DNA of 64,000 nucleotides from the NCBI RefSeq assembly GCF_016937615.1, contig NZ_JAFHKI010000052.1, positions 1 to 64,000 on the forward strand. The letters run 5' to 3'. The notes under the pieces were generated by a model. The model saw only the letters and a list, made by a program, of their open reading frames with translations, had not been told where the DNA came from and did not search any database. Positions 1 through 10,119 of this stretch are shown here, in pieces (position 1 is the first letter of the stretch; the number at the start of each line of letters is the position of its first letter). This DNA is from Pseudomonas lactucae (GTDB lineage: Bacteria > Pseudomonadota > Gammaproteobacteria > Pseudomonadales > Pseudomonadaceae). A program made the translations under genes and the position numbers.

Positions 1-13
1 CCCTCCCACATTT
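1..13. repeat. Partial REP-like half-site at window edge
   Basis: The first bases carry the ctcccacattt arm found in the other REP palindromes of this window (near 4.4, 21.9, 34.7 and 38.1 kb). The partner arm would lie outside the window, so only half can be seen. Confidence 0.4.
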
Positions 14-2209
14 CTAAGCCGTCTTGCCGGTATGGTTATTCAACGAAATAACCTTGGTCTTGCCGATGCGATGACGGTAGATCTCGCGCAGGTACTTGAT
101 CGCCTTCTTCACGCAATCGCGTGACAGGCGAATGTCATTGATCGACACAAACTTGTCTTTGTCATTGATCAGCTCGCGGTACTTCTTCTCATACATCGGC
201 TTGATCGCGTACCAGTTGGTGTCGAGGATCTTGGCCGGGTTCTCGAATTCGTTGAGCAGTTCGTCGATACGGTCTTCGTCGAAATCCTCGTGGATGATGA
301 AGTCCAGCATCGAATTGTCCAGCGTGTCATCGAATCGATACGGGTTGCGTGCAAAGCAGCGTTTGATGAACGCGACGATCAAGGTGAGGAAGTCATCCGA
401 CAGGCATGGGCTCTTGGCGATCAATGTTGTCAGCGATAAGTTGGCCGAAGCGCCGATCACCAGCGCGTAGCGCTTGAGCGTGGTGTTGGGGAACAGGCTG
501 TTGAGGTGGGTCTTGAGCCGGTTCAGGTCCATGTAGGACAGCTTGTAGTCCTTGGGCAGCGAGACGATGGACACCACCGACGAGCAGTTCTTGAAGAAGT
601 GCAGGTCGTGCAGCGCCGCGGCGTCGTAGCCGGAGTTCTTGTACTGTTCCAGGGAAGCTTTGTAGCGTTTGGACTCGATCGGCAACAGGCTGATGCCTTC
701 GATGGCCTGGGTGACCTTGTTGAAGTGCGGCAGGTCGATGGAGCGGAAGAACAGGTCATCGATGTTCAGGCGTTGCGGCTCTTTTTCGAACACCTTGAAC
801 TTGTCATTCGAAGGCGCCGGGGTTTCCGGGACGACGGACTCGGCGTAGGCAATCGCTACGGGACCTGCCAGGCTCATGAACAGGTCGTTGGCATCCAGGC
901 GGATGGTTTCGCCGATGTCGATGCCGGCGCGACGGAAGTAGTTCTGGTCGTAGTCGGTGGTCACGGCCTGGGCGGTGAGGATGTTGAAGATCTGTTGGGA
1001 GATGTACTGGTTGGCGTGTTTTTCCATGGCGTTGACGTCAATGTTCTGGATGTTGCCGTCATCGCTTTCTTCGGCGTAACGCATGATGTCGTTGGAGATC
1101 AGCATCATCGCGTTCCACGGCCGGATGCGGCCTTTCACGCTGGCTTCGCTGCTGTCTTCGTTGGCGAAGTTGTACGAGAAATCCCATTCTTCCGACAGGT
1201 ATTTGCACAGCAGTCGCCCGGCGTTGATGTGCAGCGCCTCGGACATTTCACTGCGGTGGTCGGAGATGTTCGGCAATACGCAAATGCCGCTGGTGAAGAT
1301 CGGCTCGAACACAAAGGCGTGGCCGCTCTTGCTGTCGTGCTCGTCTGCGGGTTTGGTGTCGAACGTTTTGTTCATGTACGAATGCTGCTGGGCAAGGCCG
1401 AATTCCGAGGCCATCCCCGACCCCGTCCCGCCGCCGGCGCTGAAGATCGAAAAATACAGACGCGACTGGTTGGCCTTGATGCCGCAGGAGTCGATCAGGT
1501 ACGAATGGATCATCTTCCAGTCGGGGCTGGAGAAACGCTGGGTGTCTTTGTTGAGGATGATCTTGGCCAGGTACTGGCCGAGGATCGGCGCGTTACCGGC
1601 GCCGCCGGCATGGACTTCGGAGAGGTCCATGATTTTCATCTTGCTGTAGTCGCGCAGGAAGCCGCTTTTTTCGCCCTTGCGCGAGAAGCGGATACGCCCG
1701 GCGATGTCTTTGTCCAGGTCGCCGAGCATCACCAGGGGTTCGACCAGGAACACCGGTTTGCTGGCCTTGCCGCTGCCCAGGCGCAGGTTGTTGCGGATCC
1801 ACTGGGTAGGGCTGTAACCCTTGTCTGTATGGCTCTTTTTAAATTGAAGCTTGTCTTCGTTACTGAATTCGTTCAGGTAGAACTTGCGCGCGTTGTACAC
1901 CAGTTCCGCCACGTCCAGCGCGATGTTTGAACCGCACCGCCCCAGGCCGATCAGGCACACCGACGGGAATTCCTGTTCGCTGCGCGGATCGCTGTCGCCT
2001 TCAAGATGGGGCGGGCGCGGGAACACCATGTCGCGCAGGCCATCAAGGTTATCGAGGATACGGTCGGTATTGGTTTCGGTGAAGTACAGGTACTGCTGGG
2101 TGGCCAGCGGGGGGGTGGTGCTCAATGACTTTGAACCTGAGGGTTTGTCCGCAGGAGCTGTGGGCAACACGTCGGATACCACGGTGGCAGAGCTGTTTTT
2201 AGAAGTCAT
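14..2209 (-). CDS. Tubulin/FtsZ-superfamily protein (Tubulin_2-like)
   Basis: This 731-residue protein has the ordered nucleotide loops of the tubulin/FtsZ fold. These are GLGRCGSN at about 88-95 (T1), HAGGAGNAP at about 200-208 (T3-like), GGGTGSG at 259-265 (the tubulin signature, T4), an ISND guanine-contact motif near 371-374, and LDAND near 438-442 where FtsZ has its catalytic T7 loop. A 40-residue Ser/Thr/Pro-rich leader and a long C-terminal extension of about 270 residues make it much larger than FtsZ, which is about 390 residues. It is not the cell-division FtsZ, since no ftsQAZ context is visible. Divergent families of this kind have been proposed to act in membrane remodelling, but the role here is unknown. 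The gene runs off toward the left edge, so its operon partners cannot be seen. Confidence 0.85.
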   Translation of the reverse strand: MTSKNSSATVVSDVLPTAPADKPSGSKSLSTTPPLATQQYLYFTETNTDRILDNLDGLRDMVFPRPPHLEGDSDPRSEQEFPSVCLIGLGRCGSNIALDVAELVYNARKFYLNEFSNEDKLQFKKSHTDKGYSPTQWIRNNLRLGSGKASKPVFLVEPLVMLGDLDKDIAGRIRFSRKGEKSGFLRDYSKMKIMDLSEVHAGGAGNAPILGQYLAKIILNKDTQRFSSPDWKMIHSYLIDSCGIKANQSRLYFSIFSAGGGTGSGMASEFGLAQQHSYMNKTFDTKPADEHDSKSGHAFVFEPIFTSGICVLPNISDHRSEMSEALHINAGRLLCKYLSEEWDFSYNFANEDSSEASVKGRIRPWNAMMLISNDIMRYAEESDDGNIQNIDVNAMEKHANQYISQQIFNILTAQAVTTDYDQNYFRRAGIDIGETIRLDANDLFMSLAGPVAIAYAESVVPETPAPSNDKFKVFEKEPQRLNIDDLFFRSIDLPHFNKVTQAIEGISLLPIESKRYKASLEQYKNSGYDAAALHDLHFFKNCSSVVSIVSLPKDYKLSYMDLNRLKTHLNSLFPNTTLKRYALVIGASANLSLTTLIAKSPCLSDDFLTLIVAFIKRCFARNPYRFDDTLDNSMLDFIIHEDFDEDRIDELLNEFENPAKILDTNWYAIKPMYEKKYRELINDKDKFVSINDIRLSRDCVKKAIKYLREIYRHRIGKTKVISLNNHTGKTA

Positions 2210-2444
2210 TGTGCGCCATGTGCCTGGGCGGATGGCTGAAAAGAATCAAAGGGCCATCACGGAATGGGAGTTCGCGACTTTACAGTGCGTCCTTGTCCGG
2301 AGAATCGGGCTGACCCTGATAACCCCAGGCAAAACCTGGGCGGACTCTGATTAATCGGCCGTTCGTCGCCGATCTTTAGGCGAGTGATGGCGAAATGCCA
2401 AATTTTCGGCGTCAGCAGGTCGGCCTGGCGATGTTCGTTTGACC

Positions 2445-2813
2445 CTAGGCGCTGACGGGCAGCTCCAGCTCGAAGGCGGGCGCTTCCAGCGGCGCCAGGC
2501 CGAACGCGGCACGTGCGGCATCGCAATCGACGTTTTGCTCGCCCTGGCTCCACGAGGCATCGAACTCTCGGCAGGGGCTTGAGCGTTGCTCATAGATCGA
2601 ACAACGGGTGCCTTGACCCACTTCACCTTCAAGGCTGCAGCAGCGCGCGGGTTTCTGGTCGGTGCCGATCATCGCGACGCGAGTGGGGTTGATCTGGACC
2701 ACCAGGTCGTCGGGCACCGTGCCGCCCGATGAGGCGCACTCGCCCCAGAAGAAAGACACACGAAAGTATGAACAGCAGGCACCGCAATTCAGACACGGAC
2801 TGGCTTCGGACAT
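2445..2813 (-). CDS. YkgJ-family cysteine-cluster protein
   Basis: This small soluble protein of about 122 residues opens with a CxxCxxCC cluster (CLNCGACC) and has further cysteines in RCC, CSIY and PC. It matches the YkgJ/UPF0153 family of putative Zn- or Fe-chelating proteins, whose function is unknown. In-frame ATG and TTG codons lie 3 and 4 codons further upstream (2822, 2825). I prefer the start at 2813 because family members usually begin MS-E a few residues before the first cysteine, although no convincing ribosome-binding site separates the options. It is convergent with nothing and appears monocistronic. Confidence 0.8.
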   Translation of the reverse strand: MSEASPCLNCGACCSYFRVSFFWGECASSGGTVPDDLVVQINPTRVAMIGTDQKPARCCSLEGEVGQGTRCSIYEQRSSPCREFDASWSQGEQNVDCDAARAAFGLAPLEAPAFELELPVSA

Positions 2814-3063
2814 GGGCGTCATCAATAAAAAGTAGGGAGGGGCACTACGGGAAGGCTCGCCATTCTATCTGGGCCATGGCCGTTGGGAAGAGGGGGCAGC
2901 ACTTATATTTTGCGTAGGGAAAGTCCGGAATACCGGACGAAATCATGCCCTATCAGCTTTACGAATCATTACAGACAAGCGGCGCTCGCCTGACTATGTT
3001 GCAAGTACCCGAGCAGGGTGCGTCGTGCATCGCAGCTCTCATAACAATAAAAGAGACGGACCC

Positions 3064-4410
3064 ATGCAGAACTCGACCCAAGCGGCGAATGCCTGGCGCA
3101 TTCTGTTCCTGCTGTTCCTCGCCAACCTGTTCAACTTCTTCGACCGCACCATCCCGGCCATCATCATCGAGCCAATCCGCATGGAGTGGCACCTGAGCGA
3201 CTTCCAGCTCGGCATCATCGGTACCGCATTCACCATCGTCTACGCTATCGCCGGCCTGCCGCTGGGGCGTATGGCCGACACCGGCTCGCGCAGCAAGCTG
3301 ATGGGCTGGGGCCTGTTTGCCTGGAGCGGGTTGACGGCGATCAACGGATTCGTCGGCAGTTTCTGGACCTTTTTGCTGGTGCGCATGGGCATCGGTATTG
3401 GTGAAGCCAGCTACGCGCCGGCGGCCAACTCGCTGATCGGCGATTTGTTTCCTGCGCATCGCCGTGCACGCGCCATGGGGATTTTCATGCTCGGTCTGCC
3501 GTTGGGCCTGCTGCTGGCGTTTTTTACCATCGGTGCGATGGTCAAGGCGTTCGACAGCTGGCGCGCGCCGTTCTTTATTGCAGCGGTGCCGGGGCTGATC
3601 CTCGCGGTGTTCATGTTCTATATCAAGGAACCCAAGCGCGGTGCGGCGGAAACCGTGCAGGTGTCCCAGGAGCGCGTCGACCGCCCGATCCGTCGCGTAC
3701 TGGCCGTGCCCACTTTCCTCTGGCTGGTACTGGCCGGGTTGTGCTTCAACTTCGCCACTTACGCGTGCAATTCGTTTCTGGTGCCGATGCTGCAGCGTTA
3801 TTTCCTTATGCCGCTGCAGGACGCCGCCGTCGCTACCGGTGTCATCGTCGGCTTGACTGGCCTGGTGGGCCTGACGGTGGGTGGCTGGATTGCCGACAAG
3901 ATCCATCAACGCGTCGCCAATGGCCGGCTGCTGTTCGCGGCGTTCAGCCTGATCATCTCCACCGTCACCACCGCCTGGGCCTTGCATGCCGGACGTATCG
4001 AGATTGGTGTGTTCGTGGCGCTGTTCAGTGTGGGCTGGTTGTTTGCCTATAACTTCTACACCTGCGTGTACACGGCGATCCAGGATGTGGTTGAACCACG
4101 CCTGCGGGCGACGGCGATGGCGTTGTTCTTTGCCGGCTTGTATTTGCTGGGCGGCGGCATGGGGCCGATCGTGGTGGGCGGCTTGTCCGACCATTTCGCC
4201 CATTCGGCGATGTATGCCGCGGGGGCCGAGCAGATGACTGAGGCCTATAAAGCAGTGGGTTTGCACGACGCCATGTACCTGATTCCGGTGGCGCTGTTCT
4301 TGACCATGCTGTTTCTGTTCCAGGCCTCGCGCAGTTTTGTGCGTGATGCCAGGCGGATGAAAGAGGGGTTGAGCGCGGTTGAGGTGCCGGTTGCGGCCGC
4401 GACGGCTTGA
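3064..4410 (+). CDS. MFS transporter, Spinster-like
   Basis: This is a 448-residue 12-helix major facilitator protein. Its N-terminus (NFFDRTIPAIIIEPI, then GLPLGRMADTGSR between helices 2 and 3) is the hallmark of the Spinster-like (Spns) group, and a matching motif GGWIADKIHQR is found in the second half. The substrate cannot be read from sequence. The ATG at 3064 is preceded by agagacgga, whereas the longer reading frame from GTG 3025 would add a non-membrane tail. It stands alone and is followed by a REP pair and then a terminator shared with rapA. Confidence 0.85.
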   Translation: MQNSTQAANAWRILFLLFLANLFNFFDRTIPAIIIEPIRMEWHLSDFQLGIIGTAFTIVYAIAGLPLGRMADTGSRSKLMGWGLFAWSGLTAINGFVGSFWTFLLVRMGIGIGEASYAPAANSLIGDLFPAHRRARAMGIFMLGLPLGLLLAFFTIGAMVKAFDSWRAPFFIAAVPGLILAVFMFYIKEPKRGAAETVQVSQERVDRPIRRVLAVPTFLWLVLAGLCFNFATYACNSFLVPMLQRYFLMPLQDAAVATGVIVGLTGLVGLTVGGWIADKIHQRVANGRLLFAAFSLIISTVTTAWALHAGRIEIGVFVALFSVGWLFAYNFYTCVYTAIQDVVEPRLRATAMALFFAGLYLLGGGMGPIVVGGLSDHFAHSAMYAAGAEQMTEAYKAVGLHDAMYLIPVALFLTMLFLFQASRSFVRDARRMKEGLSAVEVPVAAATA

Positions 4411-4424
4411 AACCGCGGTGACGC

Positions 4425-4496
4425 TATCGGGGCAAGCCCCATCCCACACTTAACGGTATTCACAAATCAAAATGTGGGAGGGGGCTTGCCCCCGAT
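4425..4496. repeat. REP inverted pair (REPIN-like)
   Basis: Two copies of the GTGGGAGGGGGCTTGCCCC-type palindrome lie head to head about 25 bases apart (arms 4425-4449 and 4473-4496). They sit in the gap after the MFS gene. This is the paired layout known for REP elements in P. fluorescens genomes. Confidence 0.75.
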
Positions 4497-4531
4497 GAGG
4501 CCCGCAAAACCAGCACTGTTCTCAAGTGAAT

Positions 4532-4560
4532 AAAAAAGCCCGCATTGCGGGCCTTTTTTT
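4532..4560. terminator. Bidirectional intrinsic terminator
   Basis: A GCCCGC/GCGGGC stem with an ATT loop (4538-4552) is flanked by six A residues on the left and seven T residues on the right. It can stop transcription from the MFS gene on the plus strand and from rapA on the minus strand. Confidence 0.85.
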
Positions 4561-4579
4561 AAACAGGGCAGGGCGTTAA

Positions 4580-7426
4580 TCAACCCGCCACCAACACCCG
4601 AATCGCTTCCAGTCTCAGCGCAGCCTTGTCGAGCATGGCCAGGCCTTGCTCGCGCTGGTTGCGCAGGGCAACCAGTTCACTGTCACGCACGGTCGGGTTG
4701 ACTGCTTGCAACGCGGTCAGGCGCGCCAGTTCTTCATCGGTGTCTGCCGCCAGGCGACGCTTGGCCTCGGCCACGCGCTCGGCATGACGCGGGGTGATCT
4801 TCTCTTCACCGGCGTTGATGCGCGGGGTGAGTTGATCGCGCTGGGCCTGTACGAACTTGTTGGCACTGGCCCGTGGCACGCTTTCCAGCTGGTCGTTCAA
4901 GGTTTCGAACGAGACGCGCCCGGACAGGTCATTGCCATTGGCGTCCAGCAGGCAGCGCAGTGCGGCCGGTGGCAGGTAGCGACCCAATTGCAGCGAACGC
5001 GGTGCAACCACTTCACTGACGTAAAGCAGTTCGAGCAACACGGTGCCTGGCTTGAGCGCCTTGTTCTTGATCAGTGCCACGGCGGTGTTGCCCATGGAAC
5101 CGGACAGCACCAGGTCCATGCCGCCCTGCACCATCGGGTGTTCCCAGGTGATGAACTGCATGTCTTCGCGCGACAGCGCCTGGTTGCGGTCGTAGGTGAT
5201 GGTCACGCCTTCGTCGTCGCCCAGGGGGAAGCTGGCGTCGAGCATTTTTTCGCTCGGCTTGAGGATCAGCGCGTTTTCCGAATGGTCTTCGCTGTCGATA
5301 CCGAAGGCGTCGAACAGGGTTTCCATATAGATCGGCAGGGCGAACTGGTCGTCCTGCTCCAGGATGTCTTCCACCAGCGCATCGCCTTCACCTGCACCAC
5401 CGGAATTGAGCTCCAGCAGGCGGTCGCGACCGGTGTGCAGCTCTTGCTCCAGGCGTTCGCGCTCGGCACGGGCCTCGTCAATCAGCGCTTGCCACTCGCC
5501 GTCATCGGCGTTTTCCAGCAGCGGCAGCAGGCGCGGGCCGAACTGGTGCTGCAGGGCGTTGCCGGTCGGGCAGGTATTGAGGAACGCGTTCAGCGCTTCG
5601 TGGTACCACTGGAACAGACGCGCTTGCGGACTGGTTTCCAGGTACGGCACGTGCAACTCGATCACATGCTTCTGGCCGATCCGGTCCAGACGGCCGATAC
5701 GCTGTTCCAGCAGGTCGGGGTGGGACGGCAGGTCGAACAGCACCAGGTGGTGGGCGAACTGGAAGTTGCGGCCTTCAGAGCCGATTTCCGAGCAGATCAG
5801 CACCTGGGCGCCGAACTCTTCGTCGGCGAAGTAGGCGGCGGCACGGTCACGTTCGAGGATATTCATACCCTCGTGGAACACCGTGGCCGGGATGCCGGAA
5901 CGCACGCGCAGGGCGTCTTCCAGGTCCATGGCGGTTTCGGCGTGGGCGCAGATCACCAGGACTTTGGTGCGCTTGAGCATTTTCAGCTGATCGATCAGCC
6001 ACTCCACCCGTGGGTCGAAGCGCCACCAGCGGTTTTCTTCCTCGATGTCCGGCTGCGACTGGAAGCTGACTTCCGGGTACAGCTCGGCGTGTTCGCCCAG
6101 TGGCAACTCCAGGTATTCGTCCGGGTTCGGCAGCGGGTAGGCGTGCAGCTTGCGTTCCGGGAAGCCCTGGACGGCGGCGCGGGTGTTGCGAAACAGCACG
6201 CGGCCGGTGCCGTGGCGGTCGAGCAGCTCACGCACCAAGCGTGCGCTGGCTTCGGTATCGCCATCGTTGACGGCGCTGAGCAGCGCTTCGCCTTCGTTGC
6301 CGAGGAAACCCTGGATGGTCTTGTGGGCCGCCGGTGACAGCCGGCCTTTATCGAGCAGCTCCTGCACGGCCTCGGCCACCGGGCGATAGTTTTCGCTCTC
6401 GGCGCGGAAGGCCTGCAGGTCGTGGAAACGGTTCGGATCCAGCAGGCGCAGGCGTGCAAAGTGGCTGTCCTGACCCAGTTGCTCCGGAGTGGCGGTGAGC
6501 AGCAGCACGCCAGGAATCACTTCGGCGAGTTGCTCGACCAGCGAATACTCCGGGCTGGCTTTCTCTTCGTGCCACACCAGGTGGTGAGCCTCGTCGACCA
6601 CCAGCAAGTCCCAGCCGGCGGCGAACAGCGCGTCCTGGGCCTTTTCGTCGTCCACCAGCCACTCAAGGGCGACCAGGGCCAGTTGGGTGTCTTCGAACGG
6701 GTTGGCGGCATCGCTTTCGATAAAGCGTTCTTCATCGAACAGTGCAACCTGCAGGTTGAAGCGGCGGCGCATTTCCACCAGCCATTGGTGCTGCAGGTTT
6801 TCCGGCACCAGGATCAGCACGCGGCTGGCGCGGCCCGAAAGCAGTTGGCGATGGATCACCAGGCCGGCTTCGATGGTCTTGCCCAGGCCCACTTCGTCGG
6901 CCAGCAACACCCGTGGCGCGATACGGTCGGCGACTTCCCGGGCGATATGCAATTGGTGAGCGATAGGTTGCGCACGTACGCCACCCAGGCCCCACAGCGA
7001 GGACTGCAGTTGGCGGCTGGTGTGTTCCAGGGTGTGGTAGCGCAGCGAGAACCAGGCCAGCGGGTCGATCTGCCCGGCGAACAGACGGTCGCTGGCCAGG
7101 CGGAACTGGATGAAGTTGGAGAGTTGGGTTTCCGGCAGGGTCACCTGCTCGTTCTGCCCATTGAGGCCGTGGTAGACCAGCAAGCCGTCGACGTCGTCGA
7201 CTTCCTGTACGGTCATTTTCCAGCCTTCGAAATGGGTGATGGAGTCGCCCGGCGAGAACCTCACGCGGGTGAGGGGCGCATTCCGTAGCGCATACTGGCG
7301 CGTGTCGCCAGTGGCCGGATAGAGCACGGTCAACAAGCGGCCGTCCTGTGCCAGAACGGTGCCTAACCCCAGCTCTGCTTCGCTGTCACTAATCCAGCGT
7401 TGCCCCGGTTGATACTGCTGCGCCAT
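4580..7426 (-). CDS. rapA: RNA polymerase-associated ATPase RapA (HepA)
   Basis: At 948 residues this is a full-length Swi2/Snf2-type ATPase that binds RNA polymerase and helps recycle it from stalled or post-termination complexes. Two N-terminal Tudor-like domains (about 1-110) precede the helicase core. Motif I is DEVGLGKT at 177-184, the DEAH box is at 278-281, and motif [13 protein letters not shown], lies near 590. The long C-terminal region also fits the family. It is a single gene ending at the bidirectional terminator. Confidence 0.97.
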   Translation of the reverse strand: MAQQYQPGQRWISDSEAELGLGTVLAQDGRLLTVLYPATGDTRQYALRNAPLTRVRFSPGDSITHFEGWKMTVQEVDDVDGLLVYHGLNGQNEQVTLPETQLSNFIQFRLASDRLFAGQIDPLAWFSLRYHTLEHTSRQLQSSLWGLGGVRAQPIAHQLHIAREVADRIAPRVLLADEVGLGKTIEAGLVIHRQLLSGRASRVLILVPENLQHQWLVEMRRRFNLQVALFDEERFIESDAANPFEDTQLALVALEWLVDDEKAQDALFAAGWDLLVVDEAHHLVWHEEKASPEYSLVEQLAEVIPGVLLLTATPEQLGQDSHFARLRLLDPNRFHDLQAFRAESENYRPVAEAVQELLDKGRLSPAAHKTIQGFLGNEGEALLSAVNDGDTEASARLVRELLDRHGTGRVLFRNTRAAVQGFPERKLHAYPLPNPDEYLELPLGEHAELYPEVSFQSQPDIEEENRWWRFDPRVEWLIDQLKMLKRTKVLVICAHAETAMDLEDALRVRSGIPATVFHEGMNILERDRAAAYFADEEFGAQVLICSEIGSEGRNFQFAHHLVLFDLPSHPDLLEQRIGRLDRIGQKHVIELHVPYLETSPQARLFQWYHEALNAFLNTCPTGNALQHQFGPRLLPLLENADDGEWQALIDEARAERERLEQELHTGRDRLLELNSGGAGEGDALVEDILEQDDQFALPIYMETLFDAFGIDSEDHSENALILKPSEKMLDASFPLGDDEGVTITYDRNQALSREDMQFITWEHPMVQGGMDLVLSGSMGNTAVALIKNKALKPGTVLLELLYVSEVVAPRSLQLGRYLPPAALRCLLDANGNDLSGRVSFETLNDQLESVPRASANKFVQAQRDQLTPRINAGEEKITPRHAERVAEAKRRLAADTDEELARLTALQAVNPTVRDSELVALRNQREQGLAMLDKAALRLEAIRVLVAG

Positions 7427-7646
7427 GCTGCCTGACTCCCGCCGTGAAAAAGCCGACTATGTTAACGGAACAAGGCTCCCACGCCCAAGGATTCTGATAA
7501 AAACTACTCTGTTTGAAGGCGGCGTCGGCAGTTGGATCGACGGATGGCGGGCACTTGGGAGTGTCGACTGGGTCACAGGTTGGCGAGCTTTTGCTCAAGT
7601 CGCCCTGCGGCCCGCCGACAGCCTGTTGATCAGGAGAGTAAAGATT

Positions 7647-7988
7647 ATGTTGCCACCCATGCTGCCCGTCAGCGTTGTGCCGGTCACGTCACAACTTGAT
7701 CCGGTACGCCAGAAGCCGGATATCCCGCCCGTGGTGCCTGTGCAAGCAGGCGCCAACGAAAGCGCGATCGACCTGAAAAAGGGCGATGCCGAGCAGTCGG
7801 CCTTTGTGTTGCGCGAAGAGCAACGCCGCCAGCAGGAACAGCAAAAACGCCGGCGTGAAGCCGAGGAAGACCCGGACCAACACCTGGCCATCCCAGGCGA
7901 CGAGCTCAATGCCGACAACACCGTGCCCGTGGTGCCGTTGATCGAAGACGCGCCGCGCCAGGGCTTATGGGTGGACGTCGAGGTTTGA
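7647..7988 (+). CDS. Conserved small protein of unknown function
   Basis: This 113-residue protein has a Pro/Val-rich N-terminus, a strongly charged Gln/Arg/Glu-rich helix (LREEQRRQQEQQKRRREAEE), and an acidic C-terminal segment. ATG 7647 sits 10 bases after caggag, a good ribosome-binding site. The open frame extends further upstream but has no matching signal. I recall similar Pseudomonas proteins being labelled aspartate-semialdehyde dehydrogenase, but nothing here resembles that enzyme in length or motifs, so I give no function. Confidence 0.75.
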   Translation: MLPPMLPVSVVPVTSQLDPVRQKPDIPPVVPVQAGANESAIDLKKGDAEQSAFVLREEQRRQQEQQKRRREAEEDPDQHLAIPGDELNADNTVPVVPLIEDAPRQGLWVDVEV

Positions 7989-8093
7989 TCGCTCGGTTGC
8001 GGGCGAAGGCCTGCCTTTTGTCGCGCGCTGATTTGCCGTCGGGCGGGGGAGGCCGCATTATTAAGCCCTTCTCGCCACGACGTAAGCCAAGCC

Positions 8094-8255
8094 ATGAGTG
8101 ATGATGACAAATTGATCGACCTGAATGCCGAGCGCGCCAAGCGGGTTCATGACCTCAATGACAAGCGCCTGAACGAAGTGCGCCAGGCGTTTGAGCAGGC
8201 AATGCCGTTAGGCAAAGCCAATAAGAAGCCGAAGAACAAACCGAAAAAGCGTTGA
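8094..8255 (+). CDS. Small basic-tailed protein, 53 aa
   Basis: The frame starting MSDDDKLIDLNAERAKRVHD encodes an amphipathic, highly charged helix and ends in a Lys/Pro-rich tail (KPKNKPKKR). No function is recognised. Its composition suggests a soluble protein that could bind nucleic acid or anionic partners. It lies between two other small genes on the same strand. No clear Shine-Dalgarno sequence is visible, so the call rests on protein-like composition and on recollection of similar short Pseudomonas proteins. Confidence 0.65.
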   Translation: MSDDDKLIDLNAERAKRVHDLNDKRLNEVRQAFEQAMPLGKANKKPKNKPKKR

Positions 8256-8398
8256 AATGGCCTGCATCTATTGATGCAGGTCAGTTATTGCCCTTCTTTA
8301 CGCCCCGTTGCGGGCGACATTGATCCCCGTCAATTTTCCCGTCCGACTTCTCCAGTAACTTAGCCCTATCGCAACAGGGCAAGCACAGGAGGCCGGTC

Positions 8399-8515
8399 AT
8401 GTTTATCGATAATGTGGTATTCGCCGGAGTGCTGACCGTAAGCCTCATGGTGCTGTTTTTTGTAGGATTTGGAGTTTTTATCTGGAAAGACGCGAACAAG
8501 CGTAAAAAACCTTAG
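8399..8515 (+). CDS. Small single-pass membrane protein, 38 aa
   Basis: A strong ribosome-binding site (acaggaggccggtc) precedes ATG 8399. The 38 residues form one hydrophobic helix (about residues 7-29, VVFAGVLTVSLMVLFFVGFG) and end in a basic tail, DANKRKKP, which predicts the N-terminus outside and the tail inside the cell. A rho-independent terminator follows 37 bases later. Small subunits of respiratory complexes have this layout, but nothing nearby identifies a partner. Confidence 0.75.
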   Translation: MFIDNVVFAGVLTVSLMVLFFVGFGVFIWKDANKRKKP

Positions 8516-8551
8516 GTCTTTCCGGGTTACATGAGCACGCAAGGCATTTTG

Positions 8552-8575
8552 GGCGACTTCGGTCGCCTTTTTTTT
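8552..8575 (+). terminator. Intrinsic terminator after the 38-aa gene
   Basis: A perfect GGCGAC-TTCG-GTCGCC hairpin (8552-8567) is followed by eight T residues. It lies inside the apparent C-terminal extension of the pitA reading frame, which argues that the extension is not real. Confidence 0.85.
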
Positions 8576-8593
8576 CGTCTGTTATTTGGCAAT

Positions 8594-8624
8594 AAAAAAG
8601 GTGCGACCCTTGCGGATCGCACCT
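8594..8624 (-). terminator. Intrinsic terminator for pitA
   Basis: Read on the minus strand, the stem AGGTGCGA...TCGCACCT is followed by a run of T residues. It lies about 20 bases beyond the restored pitA stop codon, exactly where a terminator would be expected. Confidence 0.8.
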
Positions 8625-8644
8625 GTTTTCGTTGCAGCGCAGTA

Positions 8645-10119
8645 TCAGCTGCCGAGTGCCTTTGATGCCAGCCAGAACAACCCGGCCGACAGGCCACCGT
8701 TGCCGGCAGGGTCAACACCCACGCCATCAGGATGGTCTTGACCGTGCCACCTTGCAGGCCGCTCTTGTTGGCGACCATGGTGCCGGCCACGCCAGAAGAC
8801 AGCACGTGGGTGGTGGATACCGGCAGGGAGAAGATGTTGGCAAAGCCGATCATGGTCGCGGTGGTGATCTGCGCCGACATACCCTGGGCATAGGTCATGC
8901 CCTGCTTGCCGATCTTCTCGCCGATGGTCAGTACCACGCGCTTCCAGCCCACCATGGTGCCCAGGCCCAGGGCCAATGCAACCGCGAGGATCACCCAGAA
9001 CGGTGCGTACTCGGTGGTGGCGGTGAGGTCTTTGCGCAGCTTGTCGAGGTCGGACTTCTCACGTGCGTCCAGGCCCGGCAGTTTGCCGACTTTCTTCGCG
9101 GTATCGTCCAGGCAGAGCAGGTAGCGGCGCACTTCGATGCGCTGATCGGCGTTCAACGAATGGTAGTCGGAGACGCCTTTCAAGGTGCTCACGAGCGCGT
9201 TGATGGTCGGCTCGGTCTGCTGCGGGTTGCACTGGAACTTGCCCGGCAGGTCGTCCTTCACGCTTTTACCCAGCGCCAGGAATTCGCCGAGGGTGGCGTT
9301 GTTGCGCTGGTAGAACTGGCTCAAATGCACGGTAGCGTCGCGGGTACGCTCGATCTGGTAAGTGGTGCTGCCCAGGTCAAGGACGAACTGCGCCGGCACG
9401 ATACCGATCAACACGAGCATGATCAGGCCGATACCTTTCTGGCCATCATTGGAGCCGTGTACGAAACTCACGGCCATGGCGGAAATCACCAGGACCAGGC
9501 GGTTCCAGAATGGCGGGTGTTTCTTGTCGTCGAGCTTGCGGCGCTGGTCGGGGGTCTTGTGCATCTTCGACAGCGGACGCCACCATTTCAGGCCGATCAG
9601 CACCAGGGCCGCGACCAGGAAACCGGCCATCGGCGAGAACACCAGCGAGGCACCGATATCGATTGCCTTCTGCCAGTTCACACCGTCAGCCAGGGGGATA
9701 TCGTTGATCAGCGCGTTGGCCAGGCCAACACCGAGGATCGAGCCGATCAGCGTGTGGGAACTGGAGGCGGGGATGCCAAAGTACCAGGTACCCAGGTTCC
9801 AGGTGATCGCGGCGGCCAATAAAGAGAAGACCATGGCCAGACCGTGGCCGGTATTCACATTGATCAGCAACTCCACCGGCAGCAAGTGCACGATGGCGTA
9901 GGCGACACCGACACCACCGAGCAACACGCCGAGGAAATTGAACACCCCGGAGAAGAACACGGCCAGATGCGGCGGCATGGCTTTGGTATAGATGACTGTG
10001 GCCACCGCGTTAGCGGTGTCATGAAAGCCATTGATGAACTCGAAGGCGAGGACAAAGGCCAGGGCGAGCAACAGGCTCACGAGAACCCAAGCATCCAGTC
10101 CGCTGAATAAATCGATCAT
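8645..10119 (-). CDS. pitA: Inorganic phosphate transporter, Pit family (frameshift near the end)
   Basis: This is a membrane H+/phosphate (metal-phosphate) symporter of the PiT family. Both PiT repeats are visible, FEFINGFHDTANAVATVIYT near residue 27 and FVHGSNDGQKGIG in the middle, each with the GxNDxxNA-like core, together with a large central hydrophilic loop. Near 8692 one base is missing (GG on the plus strand where GGG is expected). The literal frame therefore runs on to 8527 with a basic, non-membrane tail. Restoring the base gives a final helix ending ALGS and a stop at 8645, for 491 residues. Two terminators lie downstream of that stop but inside the false tail. Confidence 0.9.
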
